DNA of 64,000 nt, from contig NC_092569.1 in the NCBI RefSeq assembly GCF_037975245.1, positions 7,312,501 through 7,376,500 of the forward strand, read 5' to 3'. The translations under genes were made by a program, and so were the position numbers. The DNA comes from Apostichopus japonicus (taxonomy: Eukaryota > Echinodermata > Holothuroidea > Aspidochirotida > Stichopodidae). The notes beneath the pieces are model-generated. The model was not told the DNA's origin. It saw only the letters and a program-made list of their open reading frames with translations, and did no database searches. The number at the start of each line of letters is the position of its first letter. Position 1 is the first letter of the stretch. Shown here one piece after another: positions 36,571-48,300 of the stretch.

Positions 36571-37107
36571 AATAGTCCAGGTCAAAATTCCTTTTTGATA
36601 TGTTAAAGAGGAACATAATCTAAGCTTTCCGATGAAATTTGCATTCAATACCGTTTTTGAGATATTGACAGTTTCCACCTTTCGTACCAAAAGTGAACTT
36701 GGAGCAAACAGGTGTGACGTCATTGTTGCACACTGATATATGTTTTGTTTTGCTTTAAAATTTACATTTAACTTTATACTCCACAATTGGATGCATCCAT
36801 AATGTGAATGTACCATAAGTATTGGTATTATAAACTTCACATCCCCTTTAGACAAACTAGTAACCCTATCCAATCCAAGGTCAAATCAAAAGAATGAAAA
36901 AGAAAGAAAAACCAAAACATTATTTTTCAGTGTGCAACTTTGATATCACAACCTGTTTGCTTCAAGTTCACTTTCGGTGGAATATCAAATAACTTCAACT
37001 GTCAATATCTCACAAATGGTACATATGAATTGAATGTAAAATTTCACTAAAATGTTAAGAATTTGTTCCTCTGTAACATATCAAAAAGAAATTTTTACCT
37101 AGACTAT
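36571..37107. mobile_element. Long inverted-repeat (foldback/MITE-like) element
   Basis: Sequence from 36571 to about 36745 is the imperfect reverse complement of about 36925-37107. The outer 40 bases (AATAGTCCAGGTCAAAATTC against its mirror) and an inner stretch with GAGATATTGACAGTT and AAAGTGAACTT match well. The 180-base centre is unpaired. I could not define a target duplication. Confidence 0.75.
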
Positions 37108-37230
37108 TGTTGTGTTTTTGTATGGTAGGCTTGATTGAAGAGATATTTTAGGCAAAAACACGACTAAGGTCTGATTCGACTCCAATCTATTGATATTTGT
37201 CTGCATCTATTTACCAATATTCACTAAAAA

Positions 37231-37414
37231 CTCCCAGAACGTGACTGGCGGGAAAACCAGCAAAGGTCCTTTACATAATCAATGGCGGCATACTGTGCAT
37301 TGTGGTGAGGCCTTAGGAGCCACTCCCAGAACGTGACTGGCGGGAAAACCAGCAAAGGTCCTTTACATAATCAATGGCGGCATACTGTGCATTGTGGTGA
37401 GGCCTTAGGAGCCA
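37231..37414. repeat. Perfect 92-bp tandem duplication
   Basis: The 92 bases at 37231-37322 recur without visible change at 37323-37414, both starting CTCCCAGAACGTGACTGGCG. Identity implies a recent event or an assembly artefact. Confidence 0.93.
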
Positions 37415-37554
37415 ATATTCAAAGCGAGTGTTTTCAGTCGTACTTAACCAGAATGCAAAAATTCATTGCGGTTTCGATGATGTAACATGAGCAGCTTTCT
37501 TTATGAATCTGACGTAATGTATAGTGAGGTTGTACATGTTTACAAGGGTTTAAC

Positions 37555-37931
37555 GATTTGACCTCTGATGACCCCAAATTACCTTTTGACCTCCACCAAA
37601 AACAATAGGCTTCTTTAACTCAAGGTGGTACTTCTACACATTAAATAAGAGTTGGCCCAAGCTTCCATTATTGAGATATCATGATTACAAGGTTTTTACA
37701 ACTTGACTCCTGGTGACCCCAAATGACCTCCACCAAAAACAATAGGCTTCTACACACCAAATATGAGGTCTTGTCCATGATTCCCTTGAGATATCGTGTG
37801 AACGAGGTTTTCACAATTTAACCCCTGGTGACCCCAAATGACCTTTGACCTCCACCAAATACAATAGGCTTTTTTTTATACAATGTGGTACTCCTACACT
37901 CCAAATATGAGGTCTGCCCATGATTCCCTTC
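37555..37931 (-). repeat. Reversed type-A dispersed repeat, left part
   Basis: Three modules read on the - strand carry the AGGTCA line; 37839-37851 is a perfect TGACCTTTGACCT. Phrases 'cccaaatgacctttgacctccaccaaa' and 'gagatatcgtgt' repeat every 120-130 bases. The array is interrupted at 37931 by a LINE and resumes at 38423. Confidence 0.8.
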
Positions 37932-38422
37932 TTGAGATATCCCACTTCAAAGAATTCAAAATCAGGCGGCAAAACTCAATCTGATGCGCAATTGCAGTGA
38001 TAGTAGCACAGAAGCACTTTTAAGGAGTTACATTGGTTGCTCATCAAATGGCTTATTGTTTTAAAGTCCTCTGTCTTGCCTACAAATGTGTAAATCATCA
38101 AGCTCCTGAATACCTCCAAATTATGTTTGTTAGTTCCAACACCGGACATTATAGTCTAAGGTCACATGGTAGGCATAATTTCACGGTACCGTCAACACGC
38201 AGTGTTACCCTTGGTGACCATGCGTTCGCTGTGTAGGTGCCAAAGAGTAGGAAAAAATTACCTATTGCAATACAGAATTGTGAGGACTTCACCTGTTTTA
38301 AGCTTAAATTGAAAACTCAACTATTTTCTAAGGCGTTTTTGTAAGGTGCCATTGAATGTATGCATTGAATGTGCAATAATGAGCACCATATAAGTGTTAT
38401 AATAATAATAATAATAATAATA
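37932..38422 (+). mobile_element. LINE (CR1/L2-like) 3' end with (ATA)n tail
   Basis: Frame fragments read LQRIQNQAAKLNLMRN, then FKVLCLAYKCVNHQAPEYL, then STRSVTLGDHAF and IQNCEDFTCFKLKLKTQLF. These are standard C-terminal motifs of CR1/L2-group reverse transcriptase ORFs. A frameshift separates the first two. The sequence ends in (ATA)n at 38399-38422. It is inserted inside a reversed type-A repeat, splitting the phrase GAGATATCGTG. Confidence 0.85.
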
Positions 38423-38600
38423 TCGTGTTAACAAGGTTTTCACAATTTGACCCCTGGTGACCCCAAATGAACTTTGACCTCCACCAAAAACAATACGCTT
38501 CTTGTACTCAATGTGGTACTTCTACACACCAAATATGAATTGGTCTGACCTTCCCTTCTTGAGATAGCGTTGTTTACAAGCTGGACATCACAAACGCACT
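38423..38600 (-). repeat. Reversed type-A dispersed repeat, right part
   Basis: Directly continues the module broken at 37931: 'tatcgtgttaacaaggttttcacaatttgacccctggtgaccccaaatga'. It ends near 38600 with CACACGTACG. Confidence 0.75.
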
Positions 38601-38749
38601 CACACGTACGACTATCATGAATGCAAAGATTACGATTATCATCAAAAATCAAATATTACAGTTTTGAGGGTGCTGAAAAATATTGTCTTCGATCTCTGCT
38701 TTGGTTATTCCTTTTAACACTTTTGGATGTCTGAAGAGTGCAGCCAACA

Positions 38750-41453
38750 TGGATGAGTTTTAAAGGCTAATTTTTCTTTATTAATCACCAGATCACTTGT
38801 GCAGTAATGTTTCTGTTAATCACCAGATTACTTGTGTTACTGCTGTTACATCACTTGTCATTATGTTACCCCATGACTTGCCTTTTTACCTAAAATGCTT
38901 TCAAGATGATTGCAGTGGAGCATATTAAATCTGCAAGACAGATTTTCCCTTTACTTAAATTAAGAGCTCATCTTCAGTCAAATAAAACTCTGACTGATAA
39001 GATATTGTTAAGTGTAAACTACTGTACATTAAGCAGACAACTTTGCATTGTTTGAAGCCAAAGACAGTTGTGCTCAGTCCTAAGCAATATCATTTAATAA
39101 TAAGGTTTGTGCTGCACATAATGGTGCTTATTAGAGAATCAAAATTTCATCCCTCTTTGAATGTCTATTTAACAAACATGTAAAAAGTATCATGGTTATA
39201 TATAAATAAATGAAGAAGACTAAAAGAAACAGAGTGACTGGTGATCATTGTCTAGTTTGTAACTTGTATATCTCCTCTTTTGATAGTTGACTACTAGAAG
39301 TTTATAACTTTCTGGGAAATGTGTTTCAAGACGGGTGATGAGGGCACCATCAGCTAGCTTATTAAGAACCATGTTAAATAACAATTGCTTCCAATGTGTG
39401 GAAACTTACGGTGCTGAGTTTTATAAGAAATTAAGACAAAAACCATGCTGTTTTGGGGGGAATTTCACATGTTTGACAAACTGTACACCATGTATTCATG
39501 ACAAAATCAAACCTCATACACAAACTCCTTACACCTAAACATGAGCAATATTCATATATGTACACACATATCTACATGATGATAACTACAATAACCAAAC
39601 ATTGAATTTGAGTAATGGCCCAAAAAATAAACCAGACCTACAAGATAAAACACAAGATACTTATTTAGCAAAGAAGAAAACTATTATCTTTAGTCAGAAG
39701 TGCAGCCAAAACGGGACTGATAATACAGCTTTGAAAGGAAGCAGTTACAACTTGTAAGTAGTCTTAGCTATTTAAAAGTAGAAACCTTACTGCATGTCAA
39801 TAGGTTAAAACCTGCTTTCCCCTTTCTCTGTCTTTCTGGTTCCAATAACAAGACATTAATTATTGTTTCATGGCTAAAGCAATTATTCTTTCAGGCTACA
39901 ACCAGGTGATTAGAAAACTATTCAAACCAGACACCATTTCTGTCAAATACTGACATTCACATGGAGTAAGAACATGATAATTACAATTCCATGGGAATTA
40001 CTTGATTCACATTCATACTTAAAGCATAATTTTTGTTTCAAACAGATCCACTTTGAAGCATCATTCAGCATTATAGTATTTCATAACACCTAGGTCACCT
40101 AATACTGATAACAAATTAGGACTCTGAGCATCTTCTCATAAATAAATAGTGCTTGTCAAGCTTTAAATAGCCCCTCTTGAGCAGAATTACAAATGCACAT
40201 CCCATAGTACCCCATTGATGAACCTTGCAATTGTTGATAAATTGGACTATGTGAAAAACTTTAATTATATACAAAGTATAATGTAAAGACCAGTTCCTTG
40301 CATGACAAATGGAGCCCTCCAGCCACGCCCAAAATAAACAGAGGGTGCTGCCAAGTCTATGACTGCAGATCATAACAGGAACACCAGTTGATCACTACAA
40401 TTTTAGATACAATTTTGTTTATATCTATTGCAAAAATGGTCTCCTGAAACATTTTTCAAAGTTTCAAGTCAAATAATTGATTTATGCACCTTTTGTTTTC
40501 TACAGAAGGTTTTGTTTGGCGAAAGTGCACAAGTGGAACCATAAACTAGTCGATACCATACAAAAGTGTGACTATGCAAATTCATCACACATGTTGAGAG
40601 CATTTGGTGCAATCCTAGTGCATTAATTCAGAGATCAATGAACAGTAAAGAGTATTCACATTAGGACAGATATGACAGTACACTCTGTTACACCACTGGA
40701 CAGCCTCAATGTAGAGTCATGATGAAGTACTTGAACAGAAATATGCAAAGTCAAACAAAGCACTACCTAAGTATCCATTAATGGGATCTATGTTCTTTAC
40801 AATCACTATTCTTTGTATTGTACATGGTGATTTGTTAATAAAACTTAAAAGAGAACAGTAGTTTCTTACAGAGAATAATAGTGTATTAAATTGGCTGAAT
40901 ATAAACAGAGGAATGAGAAACTGACGTCATAGGTAAACTTTGGACCATTCCAGTCATGAGACATTTAACATTTAACAACTTAGAAGAGAAAGTAGATAGA
41001 GAAGCTGAGATACGATGCTCTCACTTTGTTCTTAGCTATGACCCCTCAATGCCACTATACACTTATGCCACTTTCATAAAAGTTGGCAGTTTAACAGTAT
41101 GACAACTATGCAGACTATGAACAAGAGTAAACAAAAGCAAAAAGATATTCATACAATTCATGATTGGCATCAAATTTAACTTGTGGTAACTAACTAGTTG
41201 GTCATTTTTACATTACCATGTCTGCTCCATTGGAATCATATTTCCTATGACAGTATATAAATGCCACACTAGCTCTTAAAGATGCAGTTTGTTAGACCCC
41301 TCCATGGTTAGACTTCCTTCATCATCACAGAATTCAATTACATGGTAAAGCCATGCCACCAATTGAAGATGCAGTCAGGGTCTTTATAAAAGTAATGAAC
41401 TTGGTAAATCTTGTGAACTGTGGATGTCATAAGTGCTTCCTGTGCATGAGTTA
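38750..41453 (-). other. Probable NCOA6 3' UTR and downstream flank
   Basis: This stretch lacks the dispersed repeats seen on both sides and follows the NCOA6 stop codon directly. Reading the - strand, AATAAA occurs at 38782-38777. A 2.7-kb 3' UTR is plausible but only inferred. No coding region is recognisable here on either strand. Confidence 0.4.
38777..38782 (-). terminator. Candidate NCOA6 poly(A) signal
   Basis: AATAAA on the - strand, 2.67 kb past the NCOA6 stop, at the boundary where dispersed repeats begin again. Nearer variants exist (for example ATTAAA near 39093), so the true site is open. Confidence 0.3.
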
Positions 41454-41509
41454 TCACTTCTGGTTGGGCTTCCGTCTTTTGTAGGTTGGAATGGGACCAT
41501 AATACATGT
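41454..41509 (-). CDS. NCOA6: NCOA6 terminal exon
   Basis: A strong acceptor on the - strand (TTTTTTTTCTTGATATCTCTTAG before 41509 in essence, T-rich then CTTAG) is followed by two bases completing an Asp codon, then [17 protein letters not shown] and TGA. Phase agrees with the donor at 44231. The basic KRRK tail resembles the vertebrate SKRRKSK end. A longer open frame over the same DNA is in another frame. Confidence 0.85.
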
Positions 41510-42281
41510 CTAAGAGATATCAAGAAAAAAAATAATACTCTTAGAACATTGTACCAAAATATCTAAGTAAAATATGTAAACATTTTGAGCACTACCTAAT
41601 TTTCAGTCATGAATAGCCACATGTTTCACTTGTTGAACCAAGCACTACTTTTGTAAAAACTGTGCTTAAATAAACTAATGCCTTTCACAGCCTGAATAGA
41701 TGAATACAAAACATGCAAATTCAACATTAAAGCTCCGCAATTCAATATCATTGTACAGTTCTTGATTTAAGACAAAATTGAAAAGGCAAAAGAATTCTTG
41801 TGCATACCTTGCTATTTCAAAGTATTAAGATTGATATGTTAAACTTCTCATCACGGGAGTATGACTGAAAGAGTTCAATGCTTAGTAGTAATTTGTATAG
41901 TGCACATGGTATGAATTTCTATTTAACTATGCAGCATATGCAAGCGCGTATCCAGGGGGGGCGTGCCCCCGGGGTAAGGAAAAGAGAAGAGAAAAAAAGG
42001 AGAAGAAAAAAGAGGAAAGAGAGGAAGGAAGGGAAAGGAAAAAAGAAAAGAAGGGAGCACCTGTAGTACAAAAACGCCAAGACACAGAGAAAGAGGAGCA
42101 GTGACATTATTACAGCGCTGATCCCTATGCCAGTGGCCAGATCGAGGATTTCGGAAGGGGCGGGCACCTCATCCTACCCCTTTAAACTAGGAAAACTCCT
42201 TTTTTGATGTTTCCATTTTTCCTCTCTCACAAATGTATGCATGTATTTATATATACTTATATATATATATATATATATATA

Positions 42282-42350
<69 letters not shown>

Positions 42351-45300
42351 GCTATCATAACATGTGTGTGTGGTTGCCTTAAACAATTGTGCTATGAAAC
42401 CAGCTGTGGCTGGGAACATGACGTATTTCGGTATTAGACCAGAATCTATATGCAAACTGCACTAGAGATTTGTCCTTCCATGCATCACTGCCATCCAGAG
42501 ATGAAATGTTATACACTCCGACATGAATGCTAATTGTAACCCCAAACCTAGTAATGTAACTCGTACAATAAATCTAAAAATAAATTCCGAATGCGATTGG
42601 AGAATTGAGCACATCCCCTGTGAATATGATGTAGTGGATCCAGTGGCGCATCATAGGCGGGCGGGGGAGGGGGCAGACTCACCCATCACTTTTTGAGATT
42701 GTTCCCATCTGCATGAAAACACACGCCCCACGCCCCACAACCCTATGCCCACCCCTCTTATCGCTTCCCGATGAGTAACAAACTTAATTAATGACCTTCA
42801 CCCGTAGTACAAGGACCTTGGCAAAATCCGGCAACACACCACTTCACAAATAACAAGTGATCAGGTTGTGTTTTAGTGACGTCTAGAGGTTGTGCACTGA
42901 CCTACATGGAGCGTGACCACTCCCGATTTTGTAATTTTCCAAGATCAGGCCTGAAAAATCCCAAGGACAATCTACTGTATGGATATCTAGCAATATCTAG
43001 GGATTAAAATCCCAAGATCTTCCTTAAACTGAAAGCAGATAGAGAATCAAAGCCTTCAGTGTGTAATAAACTTGAAACTGTGCGTCTTTGGAAATGAAAA
43101 GAATGTTGAGCATTGCACAATTAACAGATAACAGTTATTTATTTCAGTCTCATGTCAATTCGAATTTGTAAAGGATACAATTTGTAAAGCATATATCACA
43201 TCATATCAGTGAGCATGAAAATGGCGTTCTAGGATGAACAGCCTCCAACTGGTCATAGGCGTAGGAGCCCAATTTGATTTTGGGGGGGGGGGGGCTGTAA
43301 CGTCTTGCCCGAAAAATATAACCCAAATAATCCAACATCTGTATGTAAATATTATATAGGCAAGCATCAGTTATTACATGGTATGCCATCATGTACCATA
43401 CGGTCCGTGAAAGTTGCGCATTATACGGCGAATGCTAATGTAAACAACGAAATGTCTTTCGTAGATCGAGAAAAAGCATGGAGGTCCAATTTATGTCAAA
43501 ACTCTCTTTTACAGTAATTTGGCAAATTAGTAAAGGCAAGCTGAGTACTTTATTTTAATTACCAAGGAGATTTTTTTTAACTTTTGATTTCTTTTAGCTA
43601 CGTCATTGCAATTTATTTTTCCTTCAGTCTGTGCCTGAAAAATTCTCAGCATATTGCCTGAATTTTCACAAAAATATTTAGTTGGGGGGGGGGGGAGGCG
43701 GGCTGCAGTCCCCAACTTCCTAAGCCGATGTGTGTAGTGTTCGGTTTCGGAAATATCTGGTATTTTTTCATTTCCTTCAACAAAGTTTTATAGTAGCTGT
43801 TATAAGAGGTTTTAATATTTGTACACCAATAAATTAACTGTTGCTTCATCATACTGCCCTCTACTCTTGCAACTTTGACCAGTCTGTCAGGGGTTGAAGG
43901 AGGTTTTTCTATATTGGGAAATACTTGGTTCTCAGGCAAAAGTGTACATCTGGTTAGTAATTTTCAAGCTCAAAAAGTGCCATTTCTGGTGATCTAGGGG
44001 GTTATCAAAACCAGAAATTTTCTTTTACGCTGTGCGCCAACCAATGGTGGCGCTCTGCTAAGATAGTAATTTACGCCCCCCGGGCTAGAACATCCTGGAT
44101 ACGCACCTGATATGAAGAAATTTGACATAACTTTCCGGACCATGCCTAATTCTTCCAACCATGAGGTTATGTTATTGCAAGAAAGAAAGAATTTTTTTCC
44201 GGAGAAACCTGTAACGAAAATGTCAGCTTACCTCTTCCGGAAGCTCTCATACTTCGCTTGCGAGTCACAGGCATCATGTCATCCTCTTGCACTTCTTCGC
44301 TATCTTCTGGTGCTTCTAACCCAGGTGACCTTCTGCCTCGAATTCGATTTTTTATTTGCATGGCAATACTATCTTCATGTGAAGTCCCTTCTCCATGCTC
44401 AATCTCAAATTCAGGGTCTAGAGCTTCATTGCCTAGGGACATAAATTCAACATCTGACTGAGTTGCATCTTCAATTTCATCTTCATCACTATGGCACTTC
44501 TGTGCCAGGGCTTCATCTGTCTTGCTTTTCTGCAGATGGTCCATGCTGCAATGCACCCCACTTTCACCTACTATAGAAGACAGTTTAGTGTCTGCAGTAA
44601 TGCTTTCCTCACCAGTTGTTTTCTGATCTGTTGTACTGCTATCCTGTATAATCATGGACTCCACATTGATTTCATCACTTGTTACTTCAAATTTTGATGT
44701 TGCTTTCATCACTATTGCTTCTGCTTTCTCTTCTCCATCAGATGGCATGACGGTTTGAACAAAAGGTTCTGTTATGGTTGGTGACAATTGTACCATTGCT
44801 TTCTCAGGAGATGGAGACCTTTTGGAAGACAAATTTAGGCTTAGGTCATTCTTAGTTATTGAAGGCATTGTTTCCTTAGATGTAGCTGTGGAGGTAAGAA
44901 TACCACCAACTACATCTGACTTTTGAGATGTTTCACATGTAGTAGGTACAGAAACATTTTCATCTGCTGTTCTGGGTGATTTAGTTAAAACTGGAACAAT
45001 GCATGTATGTAAACCTAAAGTTTCTGAAGGAGAAAAGTTGTGGGGAGTGCCTTTTACTTCTACATCTTTCCATTTACCTTCATCTTCACTATGTGTAGCA
45101 GTTATTCCCACAAGTGATGAAACATCCACTTCATCATTACCACCTGGAGTGTTACTTTCAACAATAGCATCAACAGTGGACTGAGTAGTGGCTAGAGTTC
45201 CTGTACTAGTTGTTGCTGATGCCCCTTGAAGAACTACATTCTCAGCAACAAGTGGTGGAACATTTGATGCAACTTGCAAAGGTCTAGGCATATCATCTGA

Positions 45301-48300
45301 AAGCACTGATTTGTGCTTCTTATATGATTCTATCATCAATTGTGAATTGTCTGATAGAGAAAGCTGCTGAGAGACAGAGGGAACCACTGGAAAAGAAATC
45401 CCTACAGAAGTTGATTTGTTTATACTATCAGACTTCTCAACTGACTGTAACTCTGATTTAGCTGTTTCAATAGAGTTTATGGTAGAGACTGGAGCAGTTG
45501 ATATATCTTGAGATAATGATGTGAGCCCTGGACCATGAGTAGCTGATACTTTAGGAGCAGTTGTGTTATCAACCTTCTCATCCTCAACAGTAGTATGGCT
45601 TGAGCTGATCACATTAGGTATGTGTGGTGCAAAACATGGTGTTCCACAACCAGATAATGTAGTACTAATGACAGTTTCTGTTGATCTTGAAGTATCAGAA
45701 ATGGATGGAGGTACATGTATAGCAGGGTTTTCTTCAGATGAGCACTGTGTGGTTGTGAGTACTTGTGAGGTATTAAAGAAAGGTAACTTGTCTGCAATTC
45801 TGCTGTCTGAGGATATAGGTATGACCCTTGTTACTCTTGTGAGAGGTGCTGCTGACATATTACTTTCATGAATGGTACCAGAAAGGCAAGACATACTTGT
45901 TGAAAAGGCCTGATTTGTTTCAATTGCTGTATTTTCATTCACTGATACCACAGTCCTGGAAGTAGATGAATATTGATCATCTGATTTTCCAAGCTTCTTA
46001 ACACCTACAGTACCAACATTTGATTCTTGATTACTTACACCAATGACAGATGTGTGTGTTGTTTGAACTTCAGTGCAGACAACTATGTTCTCTCCCTTGA
46101 CAGTAGCTTCTTTTCCTTGAGCTTGGCAGGGAACATTTTCACTCAAGGTTGTATCACTATTTCCTGCTGATAATGATACAGGGACAGAATCAGAACTTAA
46201 ATGTGCATCGCCCTCATTGACTTTCTGCTTTTCATCTGGTGTGATTAAGTCCAATGAATCTTCTTGTTTTTCAGCTGCAGATACATCACTTTGGTAATGA
46301 CATCTGTCTGTCTCTTTCTCTTGTTTGGATAGATTGTAATACGTGGATTGAGCATTTTTTACATCGCTAGAAGTAGACATATGACATCCCTCAGATGGCA
46401 TCCTCATAGTGGTGTTGTCCTCTTTTCTGTCAGTCTTTGTATTATTAGCTGGTTTCCATAAAGAAGGTGAAACATCACTTTGACTTCTAAAAGGAAAGTT
46501 GATGATTTGATGTTCATGATTTTGTTCAGCTTCAGAGATTTCAATTGGTTCAGAAGGGTATGGAGGAACTTCTATTTTAGGATCTGTGCATGGTGAATGG
46601 AGGCCAGAGAGATTCTCATTAGTTTCTGTTACTGATTCGTGCAAACTATCACAGTAACCATGAAGATCTGCCTTGGTTTCTATTCCACTATTGCCAGAAA
46701 TAGTTGTTGCGGGCACTTGATGCAAAGGAGGAGAAGTCACATATCTAGGACTAGAAATTGGACTTTGAGATGGTCCTGGTGTGGTGACAGCAAAATCAGG
46801 TACCTTACCAGCTGAAAGAGCAAATGATGACAACAGCGCACTGGCACTTTTAAATGGTGACACTGGGCGCGCTGAGAGGGAAGAAATTCTCTGAGACTCA
46901 ACAGAAGGGAACTGACCCTGTTGTTGAAACTGCTTGGGTCCATATGTAGGCAAAGTAGGTGACATTGGGCCTTTTTGTTCATTCACAGGAGTGGGGGTTT
47001 TTCTACTTGGAAACGATAATGGTCCTGGTTTAGCTGGGCCACGTATATTAAGACCCACTGGCGGATGGAATTCATGGACACCAGCAAATGGCACAGAACA
47101 TGCTGTTGTTGCAGGCTGCACAGCTGCAAAACCAGGTTGATCCACTTTGTGTGACTTATTTCCAGAAGCTTTTGGGCTTTTAGATCGTGATTTGGATTCT
47201 TTTGATTTACCTGAAGATTTAGAATTGGTTCCTGTTGTTTTAATGGTATTTCCTGTTGCAGCACTGCCAGGAGAACTGCAGCCAGTGTGTTTCCCTTGAA
47301 ATACATCACTCTGTTGCATACCATACTGGGGCTGATTCTCTACAGACTTAGGTCTACCTTTGGCTCTAGGAGATGATGGGGCTGACTTTGGCAATGGTGG
47401 GTAACCTGTCCCACTCTTCAAAAGGTCGAGAGAATGGGCTCTGGCCTGCTGCAAATTGAAACTCAGTTCCTCTGCTGTTGGGACTCTAGGTAACTCTAAT
47501 GATCCACTGGGCTGGTCAACTTTACCATGTGCTTGAGCAGGTGTTTGAATTTGTTCTGAAGCAGGTCTTGGTGATGATTTACGCCTTTTACGTTCACTTT
47601 TTTCTTCAGAAGAAAGTCTTTTCACGCTACGAGAGCTTGCAGTTTGCCCATCTGCAGACGGGGATATCTCATTCAAAAGAGCCTTCAGATGTGGTTTATC
47701 TTCTTTAATGACTTTTTGACCTTCCTTTGACATAAACTGAGACGGCTCCTGTGTTTTGGGTTCAGTTTCATTTGGAACTGCAGCAAGCCTTGCCATAAAC
47801 TGCAACCCTTCTGATGACAAGTTCTGAGTAGGAGGGGAGATATTTGGGAAAGGCCAGTCATATGGGTAATTTCCCAGTTTTGGAGTAATAGGTGCTTGCA
47901 AAGTGTGTTTACCATGATAATCAACATTGGGACCCCTTTGTTTATTGTCAAATTGGAAAGGGTCACCTGCTTTGGTATCAATAGCACTCATAGGCCATCC
48001 CTGAGGAACAGGCATTCTGGAAGTTGGACCACTTGAAGTAACAAATTGCTGGGATTTCTCAGAAAATGAAGGTGTAAAGGCAGGACTTGATGAAACAGGA
48101 CGTGGTAGAGACAAAAAGGGATTTGGGGGCTGACTGGTTTGACCATGGTGTGCTGCTGGCTTGTCCTGAAAGCTTGCAGGTTTACTCTGTGTCACTGCTG
48201 ATAGTGGCAATGTTTGCACATTGCTTACATCTATATTCTGGTTTGATACCTCATCGATTGTAATAGATGTTGCACGCTGTGATGTTTGCATTGATATATG

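Larger units (their letters stand above)
41510..44231 (-). other. Last NCOA6 intron, mostly transposon
   Basis: The donor GTAAGC at 44231-44226 pairs with the acceptor ending at 41510. Almost all of the intron (41941-44109) is a hAT-like element with further insertions. Confidence 0.8.

Noticed and set aside
36517-36873. 118-residue - strand frame
   Set aside because: It overlaps the left arm of a foldback element and shows no conserved residues.
42174-42455. 93-residue frame with Tyr-Ile run
   Set aside because: Translation of a (TA)n microsatellite inside a transposon.
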